In this document: positions 24,738 to 33,665 of the stretch, one piece after another
Position numbering within the stretch: the stretch's first letter is position 1
Layout: each line of letters starts with the position of its first letter
NCBI GenBank assembly: GCA_947165295.1
Contig: CAMUZU010000012.1
Span: forward strand, 1 to 59,052
DNA: 59,052 bases
Source of the DNA: an uncultured Selenomonadales bacterium
GTDB lineage: Bacteria; Bacillota; Negativicutes; Selenomonadales; Selenomonadaceae
Direction of reading: 5' to 3'
Program-made: the position numbers and the translations under genes
The notes under the pieces: model-generated
What the model was told of the DNA's origin: nothing
The model's database searches: none
Seen by the model: only the letters and a program-made list of their open reading frames with translations

Positions 24738-25688
24738 TCAAAGCCAATCTTCCGGCACGACGTAATCGGTCAACATGCGCTTGTACTTCGCCAAAAATTC
24801 TTCGTAACGCGGCAAAAGCTTCAACTGTCCGCTTTCGACCGCGTAATTCAGCACGTCGCCAATCGACCAATCGGGATGCTCGGCTTCAATCGCGTCCGTG
24901 ACGGCGAATTCAAAGTCCTCCGACTCGTCGATAACTCCAAAGCACGGATACGAATACGGAAAATATTTGTCGGTCAACAAAGCGTCGAAAATTCTTTTGA
25001 GCATGTCGGCAAGTTCGTCGCGGTTGAGGTATTCGCACAAGGTAACTTTCTGCCAAACAAGTTCGACGACAAAGCGAAGTTGCCCGTCCGTCCACGGCTT
25101 GAACGACAGCTTGAAGTCAACGTGTCCGTCGTCGCGAAGAATTTCCGTTTCGGCAAAATCGTCGCCGCCACGAACAGCGTTGAAGAATTTCACCAGCGCG
25201 GGCAACGGGTCATCCAAAAGTTCGTCGAAGTAAAAGTTGTAAGCCTGCGCATCTTTCATGACGACCAAAGTTATTTCGCCGCCCGCAACGCCGCCGTATT
25301 CGACGGTCAACGAATCGTTTTCGCGCCAACGTTTGAGCTTATCGACTTCGCGAAAGTATTGCGTCCTGTCGAAGACGAATTCGCCGACAGACTTTGAGTC
25401 GTCTTCGTAGAGAAAATCTGTCCAAACGACGGTATCCGCGCCGACTTCGACGGTGACGAAAACAGGACAACACAGCGTCGCACCGCAACCGCAACCGATA
25501 ATCGGGACGGCTTCGACTTTGTATTTCGCGGACAAGTTTTCGTGCAGTTCGGTAACAGGAATCGACGCGTGTTCAACGAAAAAATTTTCAAACAGCGGTT
25601 GCCCGTTGACGTAAATGTCCGCGACCGCCGTCGGAATTTTGTCGCCGTTGTATTTAAATGCGCTCAACCGAAATTCAATCGTGTCCAT
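24738..25688 (-). CDS. 316-residue cytosolic protein of unknown function
   Basis: It starts MDTIEFRLSAFKYNGDKIPT. The N-terminal half (1-110) is beta-rich and contains a Cys cluster IIGCGCGATLCCPVFV (about 62-77) that could bind metal; the second half is alpha/beta and acidic. No signal peptide or membrane segment. It starts 3 bp after the RtcB stop, so it is co-transcribed with, and perhaps translationally coupled to, the RNA ligase. A link with RNA repair is possible, but only by context. The modest gap of 25 bp to the interrupted secreted gene downstream suggests the same transcript. Confidence 0.7.
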   Translation of the reverse strand: MDTIEFRLSAFKYNGDKIPTAVADIYVNGQPLFENFFVEHASIPVTELHENLSAKYKVEAVPIIGCGCGATLCCPVFVTVEVGADTVVWTDFLYEDDSKSVGEFVFDRTQYFREVDKLKRWRENDSLTVEYGGVAGGEITLVVMKDAQAYNFYFDELLDDPLPALVKFFNAVRGGDDFAETEILRDDGHVDFKLSFKPWTDGQLRFVVELVWQKVTLCEYLNRDELADMLKRIFDALLTDKYFPYSYPCFGVIDESEDFEFAVTDAIEAEHPDWSIGDVLNYAVESGQLKLLPRYEEFLAKYKRMLTDYVVPEDWL

Positions 25689-25691
25689 GAT

Positions 25692-26897
25692 TCAACCCGC
25701 CTTGAAGTTGTAAACCGGCTTCATGACTTCGACAATGTCGACCGTGTCGCCGATAACGTCGATAATGTCATCGAGCGACTTGTAAGCTTGCGGACATTCG
25801 TCGAGCGTGCCTTCGCTGACCGAGGTTGTGTAAATGCCCGCCATTGAACTTTGGTAATCGTCCATGCTGAGCTGAACTTTGGCTTGACTGCGTGACATGA
25901 TTCGACCGGCTCCGTGCGGCGCGCTGAAGTTCCAATCCGAATTGCCTTTGCCGACCGCGAGAACCGAGCCGTCGCGCATGTTAATCGGAATAAGGACGCG
26001 TTCGCCTTCGTGCGCGGCAATGGCACCTTTGCGGATAATCAGTTCGCCGACGTCAATGTAATTGTGAATCGTGTGGAAGGCGTCGACCGCCGTCAAGCCC
26101 GACTTGCCAAGCAAAATCTTCGCAATGAGTTCGCGGTTTTGTCGCGCAAAAGTTTGGCAAAGTTCCATGTCGTGCAAGTACTGATGAAAATATTTCCCGT
26201 GAACGTAACATAAATCGTCGGGCATTGACGCCTTGCGACCGCGATAATCTTTTTCAAGTTCGGCGAGCTTCGACTTAATTTCAGTCTTGCGACCGAGCGA
26301 CTTGTACACGGCGATAATTTCGTCGCGCTGAGCAAAATACTTATCCTTGCCGCAAGCCAAGTCAATCGCGAGCCGCTGATAAATTTCGGCAACTTGCTTG
26401 CCCAAATTGCGTGAACCCGTGTGAATCACCAAATAATTCGTGCCGTCTTCGGAACGGTCAATTTCGATGAAGTGGTTGCCGCCGCCGAGCGTTCCGAGAC
26501 TGCGTTCAAGCCGCCGCGAATCTTTCAGACTGCGGAAACAATTCAAATCGCTCAACGTGAAGTGCTCCTGCCGAAAGTCCCAAGTGTTCTTGCCCGACGG
26601 GATGTAATGAGCCGCTTCGTCGACGCGTGCGAAGTCAATTTCCGTTTCCGCCAACTTGACGGTGTACATGCCGCAACCGATGTCGACGCCGACGATATTC
26701 GGAACGGCCTTGTCGGTGACGGTCATTGTCGTGCCGATTGTGCAACCTTTGCCGGCGTGCACGTCGGGCATGATTCGGATTTTGCTGCCAGCGGTGAATT
26801 CGTAATTGCACATGCGGCGAATCTGTTCACGAGCCTCGTCCTCGATAACTTTGGCAAACGAAATTGCCGTGTTGAACTTGCCTTGAATCTGTTCCAA
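25692..26897 (-). CDS. rtcB: RtcB-family RNA ligase
   Basis: 401 residues, a length typical of the shorter bacterial RtcB group. RtcB joins 2',3'-cyclic phosphate (or 3'-phosphate) RNA ends to 5'-OH ends using GTP and Mn2+. Motifs visible: VGVDIGCGMY (metal-binding Asp/Cys), LGTLGGGNHFIEI, VIHTGSRNLGKQ, and FSAPHGAGRIMSRSQA with the guanylylated-His region. The TTG at 26897 is preferred as start because AAGGAG lies 9 bases upstream; the open frame further upstream only translates repeat element e. No RtcA, RtcR or archease is nearby. Confidence 0.9.
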   Translation of the reverse strand: MEQIQGKFNTAISFAKVIEDEAREQIRRMCNYEFTAGSKIRIMPDVHAGKGCTIGTTMTVTDKAVPNIVGVDIGCGMYTVKLAETEIDFARVDEAAHYIPSGKNTWDFRQEHFTLSDLNCFRSLKDSRRLERSLGTLGGGNHFIEIDRSEDGTNYLVIHTGSRNLGKQVAEIYQRLAIDLACGKDKYFAQRDEIIAVYKSLGRKTEIKSKLAELEKDYRGRKASMPDDLCYVHGKYFHQYLHDMELCQTFARQNRELIAKILLGKSGLTAVDAFHTIHNYIDVGELIIRKGAIAAHEGERVLIPINMRDGSVLAVGKGNSDWNFSAPHGAGRIMSRSQAKVQLSMDDYQSSMAGIYTTSVSEGTLDECPQAYKSLDDIIDVIGDTVDIVEVMKPVYNFKAG

Positions 26898-26938
26898 AGT
26901 GACACGCTCCTTTCGACCGTGATAAGCAACGCGAATAT

Positions 26939-27039
26939 CCGGCCGACAGGACGTCGGCCGCCGCCCGCGGTTGAAACAGGATGTTTCACCTGCGGGCTGT
27001 TTTCTTTTGCTACTTTTCTTTTGCGCCAAAAGAAAAGTA
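26939..27039 (+). repeat. triple-hairpin element, copy e
   Basis: Variant arms: CGGCCGAC/GTCGGCCG with loop AGGAC, GAAAC/GTTTC with loop AGGAT, and CTACTTTTCTTTTG/CAAAAGAAAAGTAG. The arm changes are compensated, showing that structure is conserved. It lies between corA and rtcB, and its right end is 2 bp from the corA stop. Confidence 0.9.
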
Positions 27040-27041
27040 GA

Positions 27042-28010
27042 TCAGCCCCAGAACATGTGTTTGCGCCAAAAGACAATCGCCGCACAAATCGACGCGAGCA
27101 AAGCAATCGCAATGACAATGACGAATCCGAAAGTGTTTTCGGCAAGAGGCACGGGCACGTTCATTCCGAAAAAACTTGCGATAACCGTCGGCACGGCAAT
27201 AATAATCGTCATTGCCGCAAGAAATTTCATGACCATGTTTTGGTTGTTTGAAATTATCGACGAAAAAATGTCCGCCATCTGCGACAGAATCTGGCTGTAC
27301 ATCTCGACCATTTCGCGTGCCTGCTTGTTTTCGATGATGACGTCTTCAAGTAAGTCTTCGTCCTCCTCGAAAATTTCAAGGATGCCTTCGACGGAACGAT
27401 TGTTGCGCAGACGCAAAAGTTTCTCGAAGACCGCGTCGTTTGACCGCAAAGCCGCGTTGAAATAAGTCAAGCCGCGTTGCAACTCCATGAGCCGCAGTAT
27501 GTCCGCATTGCGCATTGACTTGCGTAACTGTTCCTCGATTTCGTCGGACAACTTGTTGATCTGCCGCAGGTACCGCAGATAAAACGTCGCCGACCGATAC
27601 AGAATCTCGAACAGAAACCGCGTGCGCTTGTACGTGTGGAAAAGCCGCGCCGTGCGTTGGTTGAAGCTTGACATTACGGGCGTTTCTTCCAGGCAAACCG
27701 TGATTATGAATTGTTTCGTCAAGATGATTGACAGCGGCAACGTGTCGTAACTTTCTTCTTCGTAAACAATCGGGACGTTCGTCAAAATCATGACCGAATC
27801 GCCCTCCGAATCCAAATGCGAGCGTTCTTCTTCGTCGAGTGCGGCGCGCAAAAAATCCGGCTCAACCTGCGTGAGTGAGCTGACTTCGCGCAGTTCATAC
27901 GGCGTCGGGTCGACGATGTTTATCCACGAGCCTTTCTGCAACGTTTTTAGCGTCAACTTTTCCAAGTGCCCCGACTCTTGCGATTTGTAGACCTCAACCA
28001 ACGGTATCAC
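27042..28010 (-). CDS. corA: CorA-family magnesium/metal ion transporter
   Basis: 322 residues. A large N-terminal cytosolic domain with long helices is followed by two C-terminal membrane helices; the pore signature GMNVPVP follows the first, and the chain ends in a basic KHMFWG. It forms a pentameric Mg2+ (or Co2+/Ni2+) channel. The start is uncertain: GTG at 28010 (MIPLVEVYK) has only a weak upstream site, while the TTG three codons later has AGGTGA at about 5 bases. The gene is isolated between elements e and f. Confidence 0.9.
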   Translation of the reverse strand: MIPLVEVYKSQESGHLEKLTLKTLQKGSWINIVDPTPYELREVSSLTQVEPDFLRAALDEEERSHLDSEGDSVMILTNVPIVYEEESYDTLPLSIILTKQFIITVCLEETPVMSSFNQRTARLFHTYKRTRFLFEILYRSATFYLRYLRQINKLSDEIEEQLRKSMRNADILRLMELQRGLTYFNAALRSNDAVFEKLLRLRNNRSVEGILEIFEEDEDLLEDVIIENKQAREMVEMYSQILSQMADIFSSIISNNQNMVMKFLAAMTIIIAVPTVIASFFGMNVPVPLAENTFGFVIVIAIALLASICAAIVFWRKHMFWG

Positions 28011-28099
28011 CTGCCATTTCGTTCGCGTTATGGAAAATTCATAATACCGCCGCCCGCGTTTGTCAATACTTCGCGAAAAATTTTTGTCGTTGCGGTTGG

Positions 28100-28228
28100 G
28101 TTACTTTCTTTCGGCGGCGAAAGAAAGTAACCAAAGAAAGCCGCGCCTGCTACGACGCATCCTGCGTCGTGCGACAGGCGGGCGGAAGCGCGCTGGCAAG
28201 CTTTCGCGCCGTCATCCATGACGGCCGG
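28100..28228 (-). repeat. triple-hairpin element, copy f (inverted)
   Basis: An inverse-orientation copy: GTTACTTTCTTTCG/CGAAAGAAAGTAAC, then ACGACGC/GCGTCGT with loop ATCCT, then a spacer and the GTCATCCATGAC palindrome. It is flanked by CGTTGC(G/A)GTTG (28088-28098 and 28236-28246). The dnaE promoter begins 22 bp to the right. Confidence 0.88.
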
Positions 28229-28250
28229 AAGTTCGCGTTGCAGTTGCGCA

Positions 28251-28279
28251 TTGCAGTTCAGCCGCCGCTCTGATATAAT
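28251..28279 (+). promoter_or_regulatory. promoter of dnaE
   Basis: TTGCAG (28251-28256), 17-bp spacer, perfect TATAAT (28274-28279). GGAAGGAGG follows at 28298-28306, directly before the dnaE reading frame. Confidence 0.7.
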
Positions 28280-28311
28280 CGCGCAGAAATTTTTCGCGGA
28301 AGGAGGCGTTT

Positions 28312-31300
28312 GTCACGGAAACAAACTTTGCACACCTGCACGTTCACACCGAATACAGCTTGCTTGACGGCGCGGCGCGTATCGGCGAACTGCTCGACGC
28401 GGCAAAAAGTTTCGGCATGACAAGTTTGGCGATAACCGACCACGGCACAATGTACGGCATCATCGATTTTTACAAGGCGGCGGTCAAACGCGGTATCAAG
28501 CCGATTGTCGGTTGCGAAGTTTACGTTGCCCCGACAAGCCGACACCTGCGCGAGGACGTCAACGGCGTGAAATATTTTCATCTCGTGTTGCTTGCCGAAA
28601 ACGACACGGGTTATCGCAACTTGCTCAAGCTTGCGTCGGCGGCGGCGTTGGAAGGTTTTTATTATCGCCCGCGTGTCGACAAGGAACTTTTGCGTGCGCA
28701 CCACGAAGGCTTAATTGCGCTGTCGGCGTGCGTGGCGGGCGAAATTCCCCGTGCGATTTTGCAGAACGACTTTTCGCGTGCGGCTGAACTTGTCCGCGAA
28801 TACGTCGACATCTTCGGGCGCGATAATTTTTTTCTGGAAGTTCAAAATCACGGGCTCGACGAAGAGTTTAAAGTTCGTGACGCGCTCAAAAGAATTTCCG
28901 CTGAATTGAACGTGCCGCTTGTCGCAACGAACGATTCGCATTACGTGCGCCGCTCCGACGCCGAATTTCACGACCTGCTTTTGTGTTTGCAGACGAACAA
29001 GACGCTTAACGACGCGCACCGCATGAGATTTTCGTCCGACGATTACTTTTTAAAGTCACCCGCCGAAATGCGCGAACTTTTTGCCGACATGCCCGAAGCC
29101 TGCGACAACACGCTCAAGATTGCCGACCGTTGTAACGTGACGATTGAGTTCGGCAAGTTTCAAATGCCCGAATTCCCGTTGCCCGACAAATACACCGACG
29201 CCGCGACGTATCTGCGCGACCTGTGCAACGAAAAACTTTCCGCCCGCTACGAAAACGTCACCGCCGAAATTCGCGACCGTTTGAACCGTGAGCTGGAAAT
29301 TATTCACGGCATGGGTTACGACGGATATTTTTTGATTGTGTACGACTTCATCAACTTTGCGCGGCGGAAAAAAATTCCCGTGGGACCCGGACGCGGCTCG
29401 GCGGCGGGAAGTCTCGTCGCTTACGTGCTGGAAATTACCGAACTCGATCCGCTCAAATTCAACTTGCTGTTTGAAAGATTTTTGAATCCCGAACGCGTCA
29501 CGCTGCCCGACATTGACGTTGACTTGTGTTACATTCGCCGCGACGAAGTTATCGATTACGTGCGCGAACGCTACGGCGCGGACAAAGTTTCGCAGATTGC
29601 GACCTTCGGGACAATGGCGGCAAAAGCTTCGATTCGCGACGTCGTGCGCGTGTTGGACTTGAATTTCAAAGTTGGCACGCGGCTTATCGGCATGATTCCA
29701 AACGTGCTGAACATCACGCTTGACGACGCGCTCAACAAGTCAAATGCACTTCGCGGCGAATACGAAACCAATCCCGAATCAAGAAAAATTCTGGACTTCG
29801 CACGCAAACTCGAAGGACTTCCGCGACATCTTTCCGTGCACGCGGCGGGCGTCGTCATTTCGCAAAAACCGCTTGTCGAAGTCGTTCCGTTGCAGAAGTC
29901 AAACGACGTGCTCGTCACGCAGTACGACAAAGACAAAGTCGAAGAACTCGGGCTGCTCAAAATGGACTTCCTCGGACTGCGCACGTTGACGATTATGCAA
30001 GAAACGTTCGACAACATCCGCCGAACACGCGGCGTGAACTTGACGGCGGCTGACATCCCGCTCGTCGACGAATTGACCGCCAAAATGCTTTGCGACGGGC
30101 GAACGGGCGCGGTGTTTCAAATGGAGTCGCCCGGCATGACAAGCCTTGTCAAAGACCTGCAACCCGAAAGTTTCGAGGACTTAATTCCCACCGTCGCGCT
30201 GTATCGACCGGGGCCGCTCGGCTCGGGCATGGTTGAAGACTTTATCGCGGGACGACACGGCCGCAAAGTCACCAATTACCTGCACCCGAAACTTGAACCG
30301 ATTCTGCGCGAAACCTTCGGCGTCATTCTGTATCAAGAACAAGTCATGCAGATCGTTCAGACTTTGGCGGGCTTCACGCTCGGTCAAGCGGACATCCTTC
30401 GCCGCGCAATGGGCAAGAAGAAAGCCGACATCCTGCTCGCGCAGAAAGAAAACTTCCTGCACGGCTGCGCGACAAACAACGTCGACCGCACGCTTGCCGA
30501 AAAGATTTTCGAGTTGCTGACTCACTTCGCGGATTACGGCTTCAACAAGTCACACTCGGCGGCTTACGCTTTGCTTGCTTGGCAGACGGCTTACCTGAAG
30601 GCGCATTTCCCCGCCGAATACATGGCGGCGATTTTGTCGGCAACTTCGGACGCGGACAAGCTTGCTACGTACATTGAACTTTCGCACGGCATGGGCATAA
30701 ACGTTTTGCCGCCCGACATCAATTCAAGCGCGGCGCATTTTTCCGTTGACGGCTCGGCGATTCGCTTCGGTTTGGCGTCGGTTAAAACTGTCGGCGAACT
30801 CGCAACCGAAAACATCGTTGCCGAACGTGAACGCGGCGGCAAGTTCGAGTCGCTCGAAGATTTTTGCGGACGCATGGACTTGAAGAGTTGTCCGAAACGC
30901 AGTATCGAAAAGCTTATCATGTGCGGTGCCTTCGACAGCGTGGACACGCGGCGAACGGCTCTGCTTGCAATGCTCGACACTGCCATTGCGTCGGGCTTGA
31001 AGCGGCAGTTCAATCGCAGGCACGGCGTGATGACTTTGTTCGGCGACGACGAAGTCAAGTTGCCCGTGCCGAAAGTTGACGAAAGCCCGAAGACCGTAAT
31101 TCTCGGCTGGGAAAAAGACATTCTCGGCTTTTACGTTTCGGGTCACCCGCTCGACGACTTCCGCGAAAAGTTTTCGGGACTCACGACAAGCGCGGACATT
31201 CGCGGCGGGCAACTTGTCGGCAGGCGCGTCAAAGTCGGCGGGCTCGTCACGAAGTTGCAACCAATCACGACCAAGCGCGGCGACTTGATGGCGTTCATGG

Positions 31301-31695
31301 AGCTGGAGGACTTCGGCGGCAAAGTTGACGTGACGCTCTTCACGAAAGTTTTTTACGAAACGCGTGAAGTTGCCGTGCTCAACGAAATTGTCGTCGTCGG
31401 CGGCCGCGTCGACAACAACAACAACAACGACACATTTCAGCTTGTGGCGGACTCGGTCATTGCGGCTCAAGATTACGCGCCCGATTTTTATTTGACTGTG
31501 CCCGCGCAGCTTGACACGCCCGCGACGATTGACGCGCTCGAAAAAATTTGTTCGGCTCACGTCGGCAACAGGGCTGTCGTCGTCAAGCGAAGCTCTCGAC
31601 GTTGGCAACGAATGCCGTACAAAGTTTCGGACACGCCCGAAGTTCGCGCCGCATTGAAAAGCTTGCTCGGCGAAGAAAATTTCCGCACGTATTGA
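28312..31695 (+). CDS. dnaE: DNA polymerase III alpha subunit
   Basis: 1127 residues if started at 28312. Main replicative polymerase or partner of PolC. PHP domain at the N-terminus (FAHLHVHTEYSLLDGAARI), polymerase palm/fingers with GPGRGSAAGSLVAY and the catalytic PDIDVDL, tandem HhH region, and C-terminal OB fold (VGGLVTKLQPITTKRGD). Odd start: in this frame there is no ATG, GTG or TTG between the ribosome site (ends 28306) and a TTG at 28360, which would delete the HLHVH metal motif. GTC at 28312 (5 bases after GGAGG) or ACG at 28315 are the best-placed codons, so a non-standard start or a changed base (GTG to GTC) is likely. A palindrome-family element follows the stop. Confidence 0.93.
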   Translation, partial: VTETNFAHLHVHTEYSLLDGAARIGELLDAAKSFGMTSLAITDHGTMYGIIDFYKAAVKRGIKPIVGCEVYVAPTSRHLREDVNGVKYFHLVLLAENDTGYRNLLKLASAAALEGFYYRPRVDKELLRAHHEGLIALSACVAGEIPRAILQNDFSRAAELVREYVDIFGRDNFFLEVQNHGLDEEFKVRDALKRISAELNVPLVATNDSHYVRRSDAEFHDLLLCLQTNKTLNDAHRMRFSSDDYFLKSPAEMRELFADMPEACDNTLKIADRCNVTIEFGKFQMPEFPLPDKYTDAATYLRDLCNEKLSARYENVTAEIRDRLNRELEIIHGMGYDGYFLIVYDFINFARRKKIPVGPGRGSAAGSLVAYVLEITELDPLKFNLLFERFLNPERVTLPDIDVDLCYIRRDEVIDYVRERYGADKVSQIATFGTMAAKASIRDVVRVLDLNFKVGTRLIGMIPNVLNITLDDALNKSNALRGEYETNPESRKILDFARKLEGLPRHLSVHAAGVVISQKPLVEVVPLQKSNDVLVTQYDKDKVEELGLLKMDFLGLRTLTIMQETFDNIRRTRGVNLTAADIPLVDELTAKMLCDGRTGAVFQMESPGMTSLVKDLQPESFEDLIPTVALYRPGPLGSGMVEDFIAGRHGRKVTNYLHPKLEPILRETFGVILYQEQVMQIVQTLAGFTLGQADILRRAMGKKKADILLAQKENFLHGCATNNVDRTLAEKIFELLTHFADYGFNKSHSAAYALLAWQTAYLKAHFPAEYMAAILSATSDADKLATYIELSHGMGINVLPPDINSSAAHFSVDGSAIRFGLASVKTVGELATENIVAERERGGKFESLEDFCGRMDLKSCPKRSIEKLIMCGAFDSVDTRRTALLAMLDTAIASGLKRQFNRRHGVMTLFGDDEVKLPVPKVDESPKTVILGWEKDILGFYVSGHPLDDFREKFSGLTTSADIRGGQLVGRRVKVGGLVTKLQPITTKRGDLMAFMELEDFGGKVDVTLFTKVFYETREVAVLNEIVVVGGRVDNNNNNDTFQLVADSVIAAQDYAPDFYLTVPAQLDTPATIDALEKICSAHVGNRAVVVKRSSRRWQRMPYKVSDTPEVRAALKSLLGEENFRTY

Positions 31696-31713
31696 CGATT
31701 GACGTTGCCCGCG

Positions 31714-31750
31714 GCCACTTTAAAAGTGGCGGAACGGTTGGTGTGACCCG
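31714..31750 (+). repeat. 17-bp palindrome family, copy B
   Basis: GCCACTTT-A-AAAGTGGC (31714-31730) then the tail GGAACGGTTGGTGTGA. An imperfect 16-bp repeat of the dnaE stop region, TTTCCGCACGTATTGA, lies on either side (31680-31695; 31823-31838 with TG for CA). Confidence 0.75.
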
Positions 31751-31847
31751 CGACCGCCCGATTAACCAAACGTCGACGAAAAACTGTCAGCCGTGAAGCT
31801 CGACGTTGTCCGCGACGATTTATTTCCGTGCGTATTGAGGAGGAACC

Positions 31848-33122
31848 ATGAAAAAATTTTTGGCAGTCATGACGTTGACCGCGCTGATGTTCGTCGGCGC
31901 ACAGGCCGCCCCCGAAGGTCGAATGCCCGCTTCGGAACTGATGCACCTCGACAGAGTGCCGCAAGGCGAAGTTGCCCAACCGCTGCAAACTTTGACAAGC
32001 GAAAATTCGGGACTCAACCCCGGCTACTCCGTCACGCCGATACAAAACACGCGCCCCGTTGACCCGAACGACGTTTTGCCGAACGTCACGGCGACTTCCG
32101 CGATTGTGATTGAGGCGTCGACGGGACATGTGCTGTACGAACGCAACGCCGATGCCCGCATGTTCCCCGCAAGCACCACGAAAATGATGACGCTGATAAC
32201 CGCTCTGGAGAGCAAGCCGCTTGACGACATTGTCACGGTCGGACCAGGAGCTTACAACGCGGAAGGTTCAACGCTGTGGCTTGACGTGAACGAAAAAATT
32301 CCGCTCGGCGAACTGCTTTACGGCATGATGTTGATTTCGGGCAACGACGGCGCGATTGCCATTGCCGAACACGTCGACGGGACTGTCGCTCAATTCGCCG
32401 AACACATGACGCGGCGCGCTCACGAACTCGGCGCGGTGAACACGAACTTTACCAACGCGAACGGCTTGCCCGACTCGAATCATTACACGACGGCGCGGGA
32501 CTTGGCGATTATGACGAAGCACGGTTTCAGCTTGCCGAACTTTGAAACAATCTGCGCGGCGAAGGAAGTTTCGTTCCCGTGGATTCACGACGACACGAAA
32601 CTTTACCGCAACGAAAATCAAATGCTGTGGCTGTATCGCGGAGCAAACGGTGTCAAGACGGGTTACACGGACGCGGCGGGACGTTGCTTAATCAGCGCGG
32701 CGAAACAAAACGGCGTGCAGTTAATTGCGGTCGTCTTGGACAGCCTGTATATCTGGAACGATTCGATTATGTTGCTCGATTACGGCTTCGGGCGCGTGTC
32801 CAGTCAAACGCTGATTAAGTCGGGCGAAGTCGTCAAGACGTTGCCGATAATTTCGGGTCGCCGCAAGTCAATGCCCGTCAAGACAGCGGGCGAAATTGTC
32901 ATGCCGGTTTTTGCGGGCGACGAAAACGCTTACGACATTGTTTACGACTTGCCGAACGAATTAAGCGCGCCGATAACTGCGGGCGAAACGATTGGCAAAA
33001 TTCGCGTGACGTTGCCCGACGGTCGCGAGGCGGCTTCGGTCGACGTGGTGACGACGGCGGACGTTGAGCAGAAGTCGTTCTTCCGCCTGCTGCTCGACAA
33101 GTTCAAAAGTTTATTTGCATGA
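31848..33122 (+). CDS. D-alanyl-D-alanine carboxypeptidase (peptidase S11)
   Basis: 424 residues; GAGGAGG precedes the ATG. Signal peptide MKKFLAVMTLTALMFVGAQA. After a 60-residue Pro-rich stretch comes the penicillin-binding domain with all three motifs: S109-T-T-K112, S164-G-N166 and K270-T-G272. A C-terminal beta domain (PBP5-like, about 345-405) and a final amphipathic helix (FFRLLLDKFKSLFA) anchor it to the outer face of the cytoplasmic membrane. It trims the terminal D-Ala from peptidoglycan stem peptides. Resembles DacA/DacF of Firmicutes. Confidence 0.93.
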   Translation: MKKFLAVMTLTALMFVGAQAAPEGRMPASELMHLDRVPQGEVAQPLQTLTSENSGLNPGYSVTPIQNTRPVDPNDVLPNVTATSAIVIEASTGHVLYERNADARMFPASTTKMMTLITALESKPLDDIVTVGPGAYNAEGSTLWLDVNEKIPLGELLYGMMLISGNDGAIAIAEHVDGTVAQFAEHMTRRAHELGAVNTNFTNANGLPDSNHYTTARDLAIMTKHGFSLPNFETICAAKEVSFPWIHDDTKLYRNENQMLWLYRGANGVKTGYTDAAGRCLISAAKQNGVQLIAVVLDSLYIWNDSIMLLDYGFGRVSSQTLIKSGEVVKTLPIISGRRKSMPVKTAGEIVMPVFAGDENAYDIVYDLPNELSAPITAGETIGKIRVTLPDGREAASVDVVTTADVEQKSFFRLLLDKFKSLFA

Positions 33123-33125
33123 GAT

Positions 33126-33229
33126 CTACTTTTCTTTTGGCGCAAAAGAAAAGTAGCAAAAGAAAACAGCCTGCGATGATACATCCTGTATCATGGCGCA
33201 GGCATTGCGGCCGACGTCCTGTCGGCCGG
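33126..33229 (-). repeat. triple-hairpin element, copy g (inverted)
   Basis: CTACTTTTCTTTTG/CAAAAGAAAAGTAG, then GATAC/GTATC with loop ATCCT, then CGGCCGAC/GTCGGCCG. It starts 4 bp after the carboxypeptidase stop. A weak flanking match (TT(T/C)GCAT) is at 33114-33120 and 33233-33239. Confidence 0.88.
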
Positions 33230-33259
33230 ATTTTCGCATTGACGTTGGGAGGTCTTTAC

Positions 33260-33664
33260 ATGAGCGAAAGAATTGCATTGGCGAACGAACTGCACCGCAA
33301 AGGTTACAGCTGTTCGCAGTCGGTGGCGGTCGCTTGCAGTGACTTGGTCGACGTGCCGAAAGAAGTTTTGTTCCGTGCAACCGAAGGTTTCGGCGCGGGC
33401 ATGGGCACAATGGACGGCGTTTGCGGCGCGTTGACGGGCGGGCTGTTGATTGCCGGCTTGAAAAACAGCACGGGCAACCTTGACAACCCGAAGTCCAAAG
33501 CGTCGACGATGAAGTTGTCCAAAGCAATGTTGACGAACTTCCGCGACAAATGCGGCGCGATTATCTGTCGCGAACTCAAAGGCGTCGACACGGGCAAGAT
33601 GCTTTGTTCGTGCCCCGACTGCATTCGTCACGGCGTCGAAGTTGTCGAGGAGCAGTTGACTTGA
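33260..33664 (+). CDS. C_GCAxxG_C_C family protein
   Basis: 134 residues; GGGAGG lies 7 bases before the ATG. The family pattern is clear: CSQSVAVAC near the start, GFGAGMGTMDGVCGALTGGLLIAGL in the middle, and CGAIICRELKG then CSCPDC near the end. The conserved cysteines are thought to form redox-active disulfides or bind a cofactor; the family is common in anaerobes and its reaction is not established. No signal peptide, so cytosolic. The stop is followed one base later by the ATG of the lipase gene, implying co-translation, although the lipase is exported. Confidence 0.88.
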   Translation: MSERIALANELHRKGYSCSQSVAVACSDLVDVPKEVLFRATEGFGAGMGTMDGVCGALTGGLLIAGLKNSTGNLDNPKSKASTMKLSKAMLTNFRDKCGAIICRELKGVDTGKMLCSCPDCIRHGVEVVEEQLT

Positions 33665-33665
33665 C

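Noticed and set aside
26898-27029. 44-residue N-terminal extension of RtcB
   Set aside because: It translates repeat element e; the TTG at 26897 has a well-spaced ribosome site and matches the family start.
28360-28362. TTG as the dnaE start
   Set aside because: It would remove the HLHVH metal-binding motif and lies over 50 bases from the ribosome site.
33119-33259. 47-residue N-terminal extension of the C_GCAxxG_C_C protein
   Set aside because: It translates repeat element g; GGGAGG and the ATG at 33260 fit the family.
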